From positions 62,001 through 126,000 of the forward strand of contig JAUIRK010000242.1 in the NCBI GenBank assembly GCA_030549495.1: a stretch of DNA of 64,000 nt, read 5' to 3'. The DNA is from Nectonema munidae. Taxonomy: Eukaryota; Nematomorpha; Nectonematoida; Nectonematidae. Of this stretch, positions 1 through 11,280 are shown piece after piece. Both the position numbers and the translations under genes were made by a program. How positions within the stretch are numbered: the stretch's first letter is position 1; each line of letters opens with the position of its first letter. Below the pieces are notes generated by a model that worked only from the letters and a program-made list of their open reading frames with translations, did not search any database and had not been told where the DNA came from.

Positions 1-1219
1 TGGAAAAAAATCTCTAAAATATTTCATCTTAATTTTGAATATTCATATACAGTATTTTTTACCCATTTTGAGACACTCTAATTGTGATTAACAGTTTCGC
101 CATTTAAGTTGAAATGAAGAGAATTTTTGAAAACTGGTTAGACGTGGATATCTTCCTGTCCAGCCTAAGTATAGGCTAGCCCTTATTAAAAATGTTCCAA
201 TTTTAGAAGCGTTTGGTACATTGTGCGTTATTTGTATTTTGAACACACGTCCACAAAGTATCGATTATAATTTTCGATTTTTCAATCTTGGGAATTCTGA
301 TTTCCGGTTTCATTGGCGCAGTTTTCGTTAATGCGCTTTTCTTCAATCGGAACTTGATCTAAAGGATTATTTGTCGAATGTCAATTAAAAAAAATTAAGA
401 AGAATTTCCTTCCAGCAGTAAATATAAATAACATGTTTTTTTTTAATTATTTTAGTATTTCTAGTTTTAGATGCTTATTCGATTAGTTCTAATCGGTTAC
501 TCATTCGACCACTTCTCCCTGGACCAAAAACCTCGTACAAATTTAGCAGCGAGATATAATTTCTTAGCCAACTTTTTCGTGTACAAAACTGTGCAATGAG
601 AAGACTTCAAGAGCCAATAAAAAGACCCGATTGGGAATAGGGTTGGTTTATCAAGTATACGGCTGCGAGAGTATTTTATCCGTTTAACTAAGGTTACACC
701 TTCGCAGCAGATAATTAAATTATAATTGAAAACGAAAGACCAAAGTATATTTGAATTAAAGAGTGATCCCAAATTTAAGATTTTTACAAAATGACCTTTT
801 TTCACTCAACTTTTGTCCTACTTCATCACAAATTGATTGAATTTTGCAGATGCAGAAAAGCTACGATATGTTATGGAGAGAGAACACGGAAAAAAGAAAA
901 AATAAAGAAAATATGCTATGAAGAGAAGATAGGAATGTTAGTGAATACGAGTCCAAAATAAATAGGCTCTAGAAGTCAATCGAATCATGAACGACAAAAT
1001 ATAGGAAGCGTAGAAAAAAGTAGAAAATTAAGTAATGCATAGAAAATTTTTTTCTAAAATTGTGAAAAATTGGAATTACGTGCATTTGAGATCGCATTTA
1101 AAGAGGATCGTGTTTTAAATTTTTTCTTATAGATTATTCTACACACAAAAATGTGATTATAAAAATATCCAGTTCAATCCTTAATCAGCTCTATACGAGT
1201 TGGACGGACTGGCCGCCAT
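1..1219. other. AT-rich intergenic stretch, nothing recognised
   Basis: No gene, RNA or repeat family is recognised here. One open frame on the minus strand (497-805, 102 codons) has a fairly balanced amino-acid composition but no recognisable motif and no splice context, so I do not call it a gene. Confidence 0.4.
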
Positions 1220-1233
1220 GCTTGAAGAAATAT

Positions 1234-1360
1234 TATTCTTCTTTTTCTATGGGGTTGATGTTTTTGCTTTTCCTTCTCTTTCTCCACTGTCTATCCCAGA
1301 CATCTTTTCCATCAAGGTCTTTTGCTTTGAAATCCTTTCTTAAACAATCCATCCATCTGA
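1234..1360 (-). mobile_element. 5'-truncated RTE-like LINE tail with 14-bp target duplication
   Basis: On the minus strand this reads as the last 40 or so residues of a non-LTR retrotransposon polymerase. It begins RWMDCLRKDFKAKDLDGKDV, continues with a DRQWRKRRK motif and ends at a stop. That resembles the C-terminal tail that follows reverse transcriptase in RTE/BovB-type LINEs, where an RW-D-K-DL block and a W--L--R motif are usual. The 14-bp word gcttgaagaaatat sits on both sides (1220-1233 and 1361-1374). This is the target duplication expected of target-primed insertion of a strongly 5'-truncated copy. The clade call rests on the C-terminal motif only. Confidence 0.7.
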
Positions 1361-1441
1361 GCTTGAAGAAATATGAAATTATTATTTACTTAAAATTTGG
1401 GCTCATATCGTGATTATGATATTTAATTATTCTATTTTTAG

Positions 1442-1580
1442 AGATGTCAAGCCTTTCACAATGATGCATCTTGAAACGGAAGTGTTTGCGAGAGAACGCG
1501 GCCCCAAGACTTTACTGCTCAGTTTCAGCTCAAAAGAATTAAACAATATCGAAGGATATACGAATATTTACATTGAATAA
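1442..1580 (+). CDS. Candidate terminal exon of an unrecognised host gene
   Basis: A T-rich tract ending in ag at 1440-1441 is followed by an open frame of 45 codons, read with one leftover base at the 5' side. It ends at a TAA at 1578-1580. The translation contains ETEVFARERGPKTLLLSF and ends in GYTNIYIE. Composition and codon use look like a real exon and not AT-rich noise: G and C rise sharply compared with the flanks. The polyadenylation signal AATAAA overlaps the stop (1576-1581). I do not recognise the protein. The upstream exons would lie to the left, and none could be fixed within 1-1440. Confidence 0.45.
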
Positions 1581-3618
1581 AAAGCATTGACTGTCGCGTT
1601 TTCACGTTGACCCCAAATAAAATTTCGACAATTTATTTCATTAGTAGTCTGGCAAGACGCCGGGAGATGAATATAGAATCAAGAGATAGTATATGCCAGA
1701 AGTGCTCAATCTTTTTACTTCGTGATCTTCTACTGGTTTTCATCACGCAAGGCAAGGTAGGTTAAGAAGCTTTAAAAATAAAATATATAATTTTTTCGAA
1801 GCTCATTTTCTGATGGAAGGAGTTATTGAAGAGGTGTAGTCGATTGTTCCATTCTAATTTTTATTAGACAATATGTCTAAAAGGTAAATAAATTGAGGAG
1901 AAACAAAGCTTAAAGAAATAAAATGATGCATTCGCATTGAAAGACTTACACAAATATATGGAAATACAATTTGAATTGTTTAATTTAATTTTAGTACAAA
2001 AGTAAAATAACTTTGAACTGATAAAAAATTAATGTAAACTTTATTAATTTTTGACCTTGAGATACTTTTATAATCACACTTACGTGAAGACAAACATCCA
2101 AATGATCGTTTGGCATTTTATTTCTTAGCTGCTTTTAAAAGCAAGAATTAATTAAGCGCTTATCTTAAAAATAAATAAGCCAATTTTCTTTCTTCCAACA
2201 AGAACTAAAGAATTTTATCCTAACAAAATATTGTAGCTTTTTGCCGAACCCTGTTAAAATTGCAACAACAATAATCTTACATTCCATATGCTTATTGCAA
2301 TACAAACAGCTGATAATGATTTATTAAATGACTTTTATTTTAAGAAAAAAAATATATCATTCATAACGAAACTAATCATGAGTTCAAGACCCAATTTTCT
2401 CAAAAATGTAATGTTTATTTTAAGTTAGAGCAAAAAATAGACCGAAAAATGAAGAGAAAATAAATAATATATGTTAGTTTCTTTTATTGTATTCTTTTCT
2501 ACTTAGCAAAATTATTTTAAATCAAAATTATTGATTGAAAATATCGTGGGGGATCATTCTTGGAATATTTTATTTAAAATTTATACAACCTGGCAAAATG
2601 GGAATCGAAAAAGCTGCAGTAATCCAATTGAAGTGAGCTTTTTGAAAAAGAGTGATAACTTGAAAATGCCAGCAAAGACGTTAATGAAAAGAACTCATAC
2701 GAGAATATTATGAAGGAATTAAAAAGCTATATAAAAAAAAATTGCTCACAGGAAATATAATTTTCAATGTTACTTCTAGTTTTTCGAACATCCAAGCGCG
2801 TTCTAAATCTAGTTTAGCCATTCAGCCATGTGGTTGCATAAAGATGGCAAAAGTAGAGAAATTTTAAAGAAAAAAAACTTAAAATTTAAAATCCCTGGTA
2901 TTTTAACTTATAAAATATTTATGAATAGTATACAATCAATTTAAACAATTTTCAATTAAATATCAAAAAATTTGGCACACTCTAATATACATATTACTCA
3001 AAACTCTTAAATTTCAAGGATTCAATACAAGTTTGCTTCAGGGCATACAGATATACTGCCGAAGATCACTTCAGTAATTCCTATCCAATTTCATTGAAAG
3101 CTAAAGTTAGTATGCATTCACATTAAGAAAATTGGTCTAAAATCGATTAAACTAAATTATAAATAAAAAGTTAAAATTTATAAAAACTTTGAAAAATAAA
3201 AAAACTAAAACTATTGAATTGTTGAAATGTTTACTTTTAAATTTAAACGAGTTTCAATAAATCCTATGTGTATTTCTTAGTATATCGCATGTACAGTATA
3301 AGCATGTCAATACATACGCAAATATATCTTGTTTTAAACGATTATATTATAATTTCAAAGATAAGTTACTGTAATTTTGAAGGGAGTGATAAAATCTTTT
3401 CCTTATAAGAGGAATTTGTTATAACCGGATTCCTTGAATAAACGATTTCTAATGGAGAAATAGTGAAATGGAAATGATTGGAGATCACTGCGACAGGATA
3501 TGTATTGGGATCAAAAAAGTTTCAAATTCGATATATTTCGAATCCACATTATATTCTCCCTTGGATTCGCGACGAAAGCTTTCTGGAATTCATTTTTGGC
3601 GTTTATGCACACACAAGG
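1581..3618. other. AT-rich intergenic stretch, nothing recognised
   Basis: About 2 kb of A+T-rich DNA with homopolymer A and T runs. Open frames are short and of low complexity. No coding similarity or repeat structure was seen. Confidence 0.5.
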
Positions 3619-3624
3619 TTTATT
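3619..3624 (-). promoter_or_regulatory. Polyadenylation signal of IMP4
   Basis: TTTATT on the plus strand is AATAAA on the minus strand, about 30 bases past the IMP4 stop codon, which is the usual position. Confidence 0.55.
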
Positions 3625-3654
3625 TAGGTAAAAAGAAAAAATGAGAAATAACAA

Positions 3655-4551
3655 CTAAGCTGCTTCATCGTTGTCGCTTTCAGCAAAACTCAAAAACTGC
3701 CTCTTGTAAGCAGTATTCATGTACGGCTTCAAAACCCATTCTGACTTGGAAATGGCCTCATTCTCCAGCGTTCCCAACTTTATTTCGTACAAACGCATCT
3801 CAAAACGAGGCCCAATCTCCGTCAAGAGTATTTCGTCTTTGGACTGCGGTGCCTTTTTGTAAGTGTGGTGGCGGAAGGATATGAAGTCGTTGAAGTTCGC
3901 AAATGTTATGACGCGTTTCGCCTCTTCCTTCGCAACTGGGAAAAGATACTTCAGAATGTTGGTGACTCGCAGCCCCAACTTACTCTTGAAATTGTGGAAA
4001 ATGAGATGTGGGTAGGATTGGGGTATGGGGATGGAGTCAGGGATTTCGTGCCTGCTCACGACATTGACTAGCGTGAAGTAGGCTGTTGGACCGTATGGTA
4101 AGTGGCAAACTTGAATGCAATTGGGAACGCCTCTGTGCTCGTGAATTATAATTAAGTCGGTGACGTCATTTTGTTTGCAGGCATCCATCAACACAGAAAT
4201 CTCACACCTGCCTCGATTCATTCTTTGTGCGTTCGGGAAGATGAGCTTCATCTCTTTCACAAATTCCTTCAGTTTGCTGCTCGGATCCCGAGAGGTAGTC
4301 AGCATGATCTTGGGATCGGAAGCACCAGCCCATCGGTACTCATCATCCATGTCATCGTTTAGGCCGGGCACGTCCCAAGCCAACGACTTTTGCAGTTGTA
4401 GGGCGTCTCTTTTGACGTCAGATGTGAGTTTGGTGTTTTCGTCCAAAGCCTTCCTCACTTTTTCCTTCTTTTCTTTGATCGTCTTTAGTTCTTGATCTAT
4501 CGACTTCCGATAAAGGTACTCCCTCCTCAATCTGACTTGTCTGCGAAACAT
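3655..4551 (-). CDS. IMP4: U3 small nucleolar ribonucleoprotein protein IMP4 (Brix domain)
   Basis: A single-exon gene of 298 codons that matches animal IMP4 from end to end (human about 291 residues). IMP4 works in the nucleolus with MPP10 and IMP3 in the small-subunit processome. There it helps pair U3 snoRNA with pre-rRNA for the early 18S cleavages. The start MFRRQVRLRREYLYRK is the conserved N-terminus of the family. A basic coiled stretch follows (about residues 20-60), then DDEYRWAG and TTSRDPSS at the start of the Brix domain (about 80-270). Next come QRMNRGR, IHEHRG, LPYGPTAYFTL, VITFANFNDFISFRHH and GPRFEMRLYEI, all hallmark blocks. The tail is acidic (AESDNDEAA). The start is fixed by homology, and nothing is broken. 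No intron is needed, unlike the other host genes here. Confidence 0.97.
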   Translation of the reverse strand: MFRRQVRLRREYLYRKSIDQELKTIKEKKEKVRKALDENTKLTSDVKRDALQLQKSLAWDVPGLNDDMDDEYRWAGASDPKIMLTTSRDPSSKLKEFVKEMKLIFPNAQRMNRGRCEISVLMDACKQNDVTDLIIIHEHRGVPNCIQVCHLPYGPTAYFTLVNVVSRHEIPDSIPIPQSYPHLIFHNFKSKLGLRVTNILKYLFPVAKEEAKRVITFANFNDFISFRHHTYKKAPQSKDEILLTEIGPRFEMRLYEIKLGTLENEAISKSEWVLKPYMNTAYKRQFLSFAESDNDEAA

Positions 4552-6040
4552 TACTTTACAAAAAATTATCTAAAATAAATGACAAAGAATATTATTAAGC
4601 GTTTTGGATAGTAATAAGCATAGCCTAGCTATTTGATCCCAGAAAGAGCAGAAAACATTAAGTAATTAGAGATAAAAAATACGTGTACTCTGCTATGAGC
4701 TTGCACAACTGAGGTAGTTTTAAATCACTTTTGCTTTTTCTGGGATCAAATTTTTTTGTTTGTGTTAAAGATGGCGCTCGAATCAAAGTGCTATGAATGA
4801 AAATGAAGCACAACGTCCTTTCTTCTTATAATAGAGCATTTCCAAAATTGTCTTCATAAAAAAAAGGTAATTGAAAAATAAGGGCTCAATATGATTGGCC
4901 GAAGAAGGTAAATTTAGCTACACTAAACTTTGAGTTTACCGAATGATTTTACAACCTAAATAAAAGGAATACAATATAAAAAATCTATTTACAAAACGAA
5001 AATTTTTACTACTATGAAGTAGTTGATAACATTTTTCTCGGTTGCATAACTAACTATTCAAGGATACAATGCCTAAAGGCTAAAACTAACGAAGCCTCAC
5101 AACAAGAGCATTTAAAAAATAAATAAAATAAAAGTTAAACGAATAAAGCTCCTCTTTAAACTTAATTATCTTACTTAAATAACTACAAACATAATATAAT
5201 TAATATATCATTTTAATTTGACCGTTCCATTAAAATTTTTGGTGAAAGTCATCAAATATTATTCGTTCGCTAGATACAAAGCCAAAAAACTTTCAAGGTC
5301 AGGGTGCATTTCTGTTCTGAACTTTCTCATAAGAAGCGACTCCACGAAGGCGTTCGTCAATTGATTTGAAACATAGCGACGGATTTAATTAGAATGATGC
5401 CAGGAAATAATTCATTGTTATAATTTAATTTGCACCTGCCAACGGTTTGATGAGCTGGCGATGAGCATAGTGCTCGAAAAGTGATCTTTAAAAAGTTAAA
5501 AGATTTTGATGATAAAATTGATCTTTAAAAGGCTTTTTGTTTTACTTTTTTCATGAATAAAAGATTTACTGCCGATTCATTTATTTCATTCCTTTTTTCA
5601 TGATGACTTATGAGTTATACTGATTGTTAGAAAAATATATAAAATGTTTATTTTTCCAATTAAATTTGAATGTTTAGGTAATATAGAAATAGGATGTTGA
5701 GAAATTGGAGGCTAAAATATTATTCTTGACCATTTGAACTATATCAATTAAGAGTTGATAATCAAAATTACATAATAGAATCATTAATTTGGAAAAGTTA
5801 GTCTTTCTAAAAATTTTCTCCAGCCCACCCCTTTTAGTTAGAAAATTGTAAATCATATTACTTAAATTGGTTGCCAAACACTGATCCGCCACTGTTTTTT
5901 CCCAAAATTTTTAAATAAAAGTCTGCAAAAAGTATCAGAAAGAAGTTTAATCCACAATAATAAATTGTAACTAAATAAAAGTTCATAAATTAATTAAAAT
6001 TTTTAAAATTCAAGATATGGTGACTAGTTTGAATGTTTGC
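4552..6040. other. AT-rich intergenic stretch, nothing recognised
   Basis: This holds the presumed IMP4 promoter region just right of 4551. No TATA or other element could be picked out. The rest shows only short low-complexity frames. The motif actgatccg(c/g)cact occurs twice (about 5878-5893 and 6063-6077), which hints at a small degraded repeat. Confidence 0.4.
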
Positions 6041-6118
6041 TGTATTTTTAACATAATGCATCACTGATCCGGCACTCTTTAAGTCCCAATGATGTCGGAT
6101 TAGTGAGAGACAACCTGT

Positions 6119-7400
6119 ATGTAGTAGAGCTCTGTGTGGGTTGTAAAAATTTGCCTACACACGCCCGCCCCGCATTTTATCATATTACACTCGAAATAAA
6201 GAAAATAAAAATACCGACAATGGCCCGACACTTAAAATTTTTGAACCAACACCCAACCCGCAGATTTAAATCCCACCTTAACACACAACAATTTCATTTT
6301 GATAAAGAATATCATTTAAATGCTACTATTTTTATGTAAGATTTAAAACAAACTTTTGCTTTTAATAGAGCAGTTGTAACAATAGATCATTGACGGTTTG
6401 TCTTTTTAAAGCTGATCTTGCAGGTATAAGATGGTCAGCAAGACTGAAGGTACGCTTCTTATCAGCACTTCTTGCCATAAGACATAAAACATTACGTGTA
6501 ACAAGAAAAAGTGTAGGAAAATTCCTTCAATATAGCGTATTGTATATATATATATATGTAATCTAAAGAAAGAAATGGAGCTTTGATGATGAAAAAGTGT
6601 CAGAGTGTGTGTACTTACTGATGCTAAACTTTAAACAATCAGATAAGAGCTATGAATGAATATCTCATAAAGCTCACAATTTTTGAAGGATTAATTCGCA
6701 AATTCCAGCAATTTTAAAAGTTAACCCGCAGTACTAATATTGAACCCACTCCAGCCTCGCAGTAACTTTTGAACAAATGACCCGCACCCACAAACCTGCG
6801 CGAGTGGCACGCCTTGCGAAGACCTCTAGTATGTGCATGCCATATTTATACAATTATTATTATTAATCACACCATAGAAAACCAATTGTTTAAAAGCTAG
6901 TGATTAAATTTCAAAAAGCTATATTATAAAAAGTATGATTTTAATACCGTGAATATTAATTATAATAATAAAACAAATATATTTTAAAAATTTAGAATAT
7001 TGTAATTAGAAAGGATGTAAAGCTGTAGTTGAAAATAATTCCACTGCTAAGGTAATGAAAGTTAAATTTCTCTATTTCATAAGCCTCAATAAGTTTTAAA
7101 AAATTAACCTCTATTTATGTAATCAATAATTCAAAGTATCAAAATAGAAAAAAGAAGCCATTTGGGCAAATTATATTAGTTAGCAAAGCATGGTTGAAGA
7201 CTTTCTTTGTTATGATTGCTAATTGCCCAAGTATGGACGACAATTGATATTTATGCGATTGCAATTGTCAATCATAACAGATTCTCATTTGTACACGCCT
7301 TATACAGATAAATAGACATACATAATACCTATCAAATCGTTTGCAACTACTCAATGGTTGAAACACTGTAAAAATGTAAGCCAATTTTGTTAACAAAATA
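6119..7400. other. AT-rich intergenic stretch, nothing firm
   Basis: Mostly featureless. Two short islands rich in C (about 6150-6260 and 6725-6815) share words such as acccgca and cacacc or cacccac, but I could not align them into a convincing repeat. A short TA microsatellite is at about 6541-6558. Confidence 0.35.
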
Positions 7401-7482
7401 TTTATTTGAAAACTTAAAAAATAAAATTTGGGCACAATGAAACACATCACAAAAATAAAAAAAACTGAAAGTAAAGGAAAAA

Positions 7483-7961
7483 TTAAGCATCTTTGACAGA
7501 AGGTGGGCCAGAATTTCTCAAATTAGGCTTAACATATCGATACTTATTGCAATGGATATACGTGTCAAGAAATGGCTTTTTCAAGAGACTTGGATCAAAG
7601 AAAGTCGATGACGCAAAATAGGCCAAGCATTTTATTTCTTTGAGTGCTGAAACAACTACGATTTCTTCTAACTCATATGTCAAAGGAACATTTTCAACTT
7701 CGTTAGTCAAATAATCAAAAAGAGAACTTTCCACTTTATAAACTTCTCCATGAACTTGATATCCCAATCCCGGCTTATTTAGCAAAAAAGGAATGTTGTA
7801 CTGAGAAGCAACTACCAGTGGATAACACTTGAGTGTAATGACTGAGGAAACAAACTTGGCATGGCCTTTACTTCCATCCAAAAAATGATCATTTGGCTGG
7901 CCTTTTTTAAGGGTTCCGTAAACAAACACACACTTTACATCCTCAGTTCCATTCGCTTTAC
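7483..7961 (-). CDS. GGACT: Gamma-glutamylaminecyclotransferase-like protein, main exon
   Basis: The exon encodes the whole catalytic fold of the AIG2/GGCT-like family. These enzymes cyclise the gamma-glutamyl group of gamma-glutamylamines to 5-oxoproline and release the free amine. Visible motifs are VFVYGTLKKGQPN (the YGTL substrate-binding loop), YPLVVASQYNIPFLLN and GEVYKV. The segment ENVPLTYE corresponds to the family's E-P-Y region holding the catalytic glutamate. The exon opens after an acceptor tttttgtag ending at 7962, with GT completing a codon, and continues KANGTEDVKC into the conserved VFVYGTL. That shows the protein does not start at the first in-frame GTG. The stop is at 7483-7485, and an AATAAA lies downstream (7401-7406, minus strand). 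The call as GGACT and not another AIG2-like paralogue is by overall resemblance. Confidence 0.85.
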
Positions 7962-8069
7962 CTACAAAAAGGTTGGAATATTAAAACATCATAGACAAAA
8001 ACGATGCATCCTGCATATCATTGAATCGCACCAATGAAAACAAGCTAGCAGACTCAGTCAAACTTGTAC

Positions 8070-8091
8070 CCTTTTTTGACCAGCGATTCAT
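8070..8091 (-). CDS. GGACT: Probable first coding exon of the GGACT-like gene
   Basis: This short exon reads MNRWSKKG up to a donor (AAAAAGG then gtacaagt at 8069). One base is left over, and with the GT that opens the main exon it gives a glycine codon, so the phase fits. The spliced product would be 166 residues, close to animal GGACT (about 150). The intron would be 7962-8069 (108 bases). The N-terminal residues are not conserved in this family, so this exon is an inference from phase and splice sites. Confidence 0.45.
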
Positions 8092-8142
8092 ATATGAATC
8101 CTCTGCTTTGTATAGCATTTGTGACCAGTGATTCATATATGA
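8078..8142. repeat. Two direct copies of a motif with an inner palindrome
   Basis: The words gaccagcgattcatatatga and gaccagtgattcatatatga occur about 42 bases apart. Both contain gattcatatatga, nearly palindromic (the first extends to gattcatatatgaatc). The first copy overlaps the candidate first exon of the GGACT-like gene. Function unknown. Confidence 0.5.
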
Positions 8143-9119
8143 TTCACAGAAACTTTTATAAATACTTTAAAAATTACTAAATATCAACAATTCAAAGTTT
8201 TACTATATGATATTCAAATATAAAAGAATTTATTTATTTCAAAATTTTATATATAGGTGTTATGGAAAAATTAGTCATAGAATGAAAAATTTATCTTTTT
8301 ATAAACATTCTTTCTAATTTATGTTGAAATTTTGGGCATTTAACAAAAATAAAAATTTTTCTCTACTAATTTTTTTAAAACAATCTGTATAACAAAAAAG
8401 TGTGAAATTTCAATGAAAAATCTTTGTATCACATATGAAGCTCTCGGCATTAATTATTTCATACAAAAAACGCAATTTTTTCTTCTACAAACAATACTGC
8501 AATTATGACCGTATCAATTTTAATCTATTGTAAATGAAATACACACACATGTAGGGAGGGAAGGAAACCAAGAGAGGCATTTCTCTCAAAAGAAAGGATA
8601 ACTTAGTTGAGACGACTTGATTGATTCGTGTGATCTTACGGATTTTATCTTATAACTTCAAAGCACAAAGAAAATTAAAAGTTTCTAATCTATCATTGAC
8701 ATCTGGAAATTCCTGTTTCAGCAAAGTAAACGAGCAAGCACAACACTTCACTTTCTTTTGCCCATTTGCTTTTCAAAGTCTATTTCCTTTCCAATAAACA
8801 GCCTTTCCTTGGGCTTCATTTAGTTTTTATTTTAAACTTTTCAACTTACTATATTTTGCACTTTAGTTTTAGTTTTGTTAAAAAAATGAGTGTTTACATT
8901 TATAATAGGTTTAAGTAAACAAACAAAAGTATATTTCTGGAAGACAATAAAGACCGATATCAAAAGTATTATTTGTGAATAAGAGGTCGCAAGGAAGGGC
9001 AAATGAGTTCAAACTCCCTCCCACTTTAAAATTTTTCTCAGTAATTTACTAAAAAAATTTTTTGAATGGGGGAGAGATAACACCATAAGTACCAAAAAAA
9101 ATTTTGTGAAAATATTTAG
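8143..9119. other. AT-rich intergenic stretch, nothing recognised
   Basis: The probable upstream region of the GGACT-like gene. No open frame or repeat worth calling was seen. Confidence 0.4.
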
Positions 9120-9161
9120 CCCCCCCCCCCCCCCCATAGAAAAGTCCTAGCTACGGGTCTG
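9120..9161 (-). mobile_element. hAT-type element end with C16 tract
   Basis: Sixteen C (9120-9135) are followed at 9145-9161 by tcctagctacgggtctg. On the minus strand that reads CAGACCCGTAGCTAGGA, and a poly-G follows. Ends beginning CAG-(A/G)-CCCGTAGC are typical of non-autonomous hAT elements. The same end recurs at 10206-10222 and, less well kept, at 29479-29495. The opposite end and target duplication were not found. Confidence 0.4.
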
Positions 9162-9800
9162 CGGTTATAGAAGGGAGAAAGCTTCTATATGAAATAACTA
9201 TTTATTCTATCGATTTGAATATTGATTATCAGAGTATTAAAATTAATATAAAGTTTAAGAAATACTCGCTTAGACTACGGATATCAGATTTTAAATCAGA
9301 TAGTAGGGACAAATAAGGGTTTGAAAAAAGGTCAGAAAAAAAATAAAACTTAAAAATTTAGAGGTAGATAGTAAATAAAAAAATTAAAAATTGATGTTTT
9401 ACTTTTTACAATCCCGTCAATCAGAAATTTTAATATTTTTTTAAATTTAATGAGTTAGTTTTAGGTATGAGAGTAAAAATAAGTTTTATGTAAAAGTAAT
9501 ATATACCAACAAAATAAACTATGTTGAAAAAATTTTTGATTGACAGAATCGTAAATAAAAACACTACCTAAAAATTTTCATTTGTTAGACAATTTTTGTT
9601 ATTTACCAGCCACACTTTTTGAAAAAAGATAGAAATATCAATGCAAGTAAATGTTAAATAGAAATAACTTTTAATTAAATTATGAATATACTTCGATTTC
9701 AAGGCTTTTAAATTATATAATACTATTATAAGTATAAAAATTTTATAAAAAAATTTCTAAAAAAAAATGAAGTTTTCATTGACAAATTTCAGATAACTAT

Positions 9801-9934
9801 TTAATAACCCGTTAACGCCCAGAGTCGACTTTACAAAAATAAAATCGTCTGCGTTTATCAAAGCTCTTTAATACAATCTTCTGCTTTACATTAGATATCG
9901 TCTGATTATATTCTGGTCGTTAACGGGTTATTAA
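9801..9934. mobile_element. TTAA-flanked piggyBac-like MITE, copy A
   Basis: A perfect 17-bp inverted repeat (TTAATAACCCGTTAACG) encloses 134 bp whose ends are TTAA, the piggyBac target. The core carries the family words ATCGTCTGC, CTTCTGCTTTACATTAGATA and CTGGTCG, which are shared with copies at 29873-30000, 39127-39264 and, more degraded, 28788-28919 and 45068-45168. It is non-coding and must be moved by a transposase in trans. Confidence 0.75.
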
Positions 9935-10205
9935 GGAACCCTTAAATATACATAAAAATGAGGTAATTAAGAATTCAAAAAAAGTTATAATTTTTTATTC
10001 AAGATGTAACAAAGAATAATCAAAAGTAGGTATATTCATAATTTATAGTTTCGAATTAAAAACGTCACCGTTCAAAAGATCAGCAGAAACCATTTTTATA
10101 GGAAACAAAACAAGGAATTAATACAAAATATAATAAAAAAAATTTTTGCTAAAAATATAAATTTAATAAAAATTTATATTTTTATATTTTTGCTAAAAAT
10201 ATAAA

Positions 10206-10222
10206 TCCTAGCTACGGGCCTG
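10206..10222 (-). mobile_element. hAT-type element end
   Basis: On the minus strand this reads CAGGCCCGTAGCTAGGA, the same end as at 9145-9161. Inverted AT-rich repeats of atataaat lie next to it (10150-10205). Confidence 0.35.
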
Positions 10223-10304
10223 GATGTCTATAGCCTATAACTTTTAAATTTAAGGATATCTTGAAATTTTATAATTATATATATTGTAAAACTGCTTAAT
10301 AAAA

Positions 10305-11280
10305 TATTCGTTCAAATTTTAAATTAAATCCATTTTTTATACCAAATCGATCATATTGATTTCATTTCTCGACTTAGTTTGCACTATTAGCTTTGAAAAT
10401 TTATGAAAGTGTCATCAAATTTACAGTTTTCTTATAAAAAGTTTGTCCAAAAATATTATTAAACTTTTAAATACCGTATATATTTTTATAATATATGAAT
10501 CATGTTGGTTTTCATACTCAACTTTTGTAATTACAGTTTTAAAATGACTAAAAGTAAAAATCAATTATGCGATTTACATCTCAAATTTTTTCCGTGAATA
10601 TTATTTGAATTTTAAATAAAATTATTTTTTGTACCAAATTGATGATGCTTATTTAAATCGACTCAGTTTTGGCTATTAGGTTATTAAAATTTATGAAAAT
10701 GTAATAAAATTTACGGTTTTAGCCTAAAAATTTTGTCCAAGATTATTATTCAAATTTTAAATAAAATATATATTTTTATAGTAAATAAATCATCCTAATT
10801 TCATTCCCTTACTCTATTTTTGTAATTAGGATATCAAGGTGTCTAAAAATATCAATTAAGTTTGCTGTTTAAGGCCAAAATTTTTCTCCAAGAATATTAT
10901 TCAAATTTATAATTTAATACTAAATTAACCATGCTGATTTTTAATTTTGATGTCAATTTTCGTAATTGAGTCAATAAAATTTGTGGTCTACGCCTGAAAA
11001 TATTATGTATGAATATTATTCAAATTAAAAAAATCAAGTAAGCTAATTTAATAGCGTAATCATTTTTTGCAATTTGCTTTTCAAAGTGTCAATCAATTTT
11101 GCGGTTTACGTATGAAATTATAAGAATATTAATTAAATTTTAAACCAAGTCAATTTTTTATATCAAATCGACCATACCAATTTCATTTCTCAACTCAGTT
11201 TTAGCAACTATGATTTGGGAATGTCTAAAACTTTCCAGTTTACGTCTGAGAAAATGTCTCCAAATAGTATGACTAAAATG
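10305..11280 (+). repeat. Degenerate satellite-like tandem array, unit about 148 bp
   Basis: Seven diverged units can be lined up by recurring blocks. Each starts near (G)AATATTATTCAAATTTTAAA, then has (T)TTTATA-CAAAT, then CAT--TGATTTCATT with an ACTCAGTTTT block, then a GTGTCAA block, then TTTACG-TT. Unit starts fall near 10311, 10461, 10605, 10750, 10900, 11020 and 11131. The spacing is thus about 145-150, with two shortened units. The copies are well diverged, so the array is old. No coding potential was seen. Confidence 0.65.

Noticed and set aside
497-805. 102-codon minus-strand frame
   Set aside because: Balanced composition, but no motif, no splice or poly-A context and no family resemblance.
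6045-6118. Segment reading ACAGGTTGTCTCTCACTAAT on the minus strand, like a pogo/Tigger end
   Set aside because: Only one end is seen. No matching inverse end or TA-flanked partner was found nearby.
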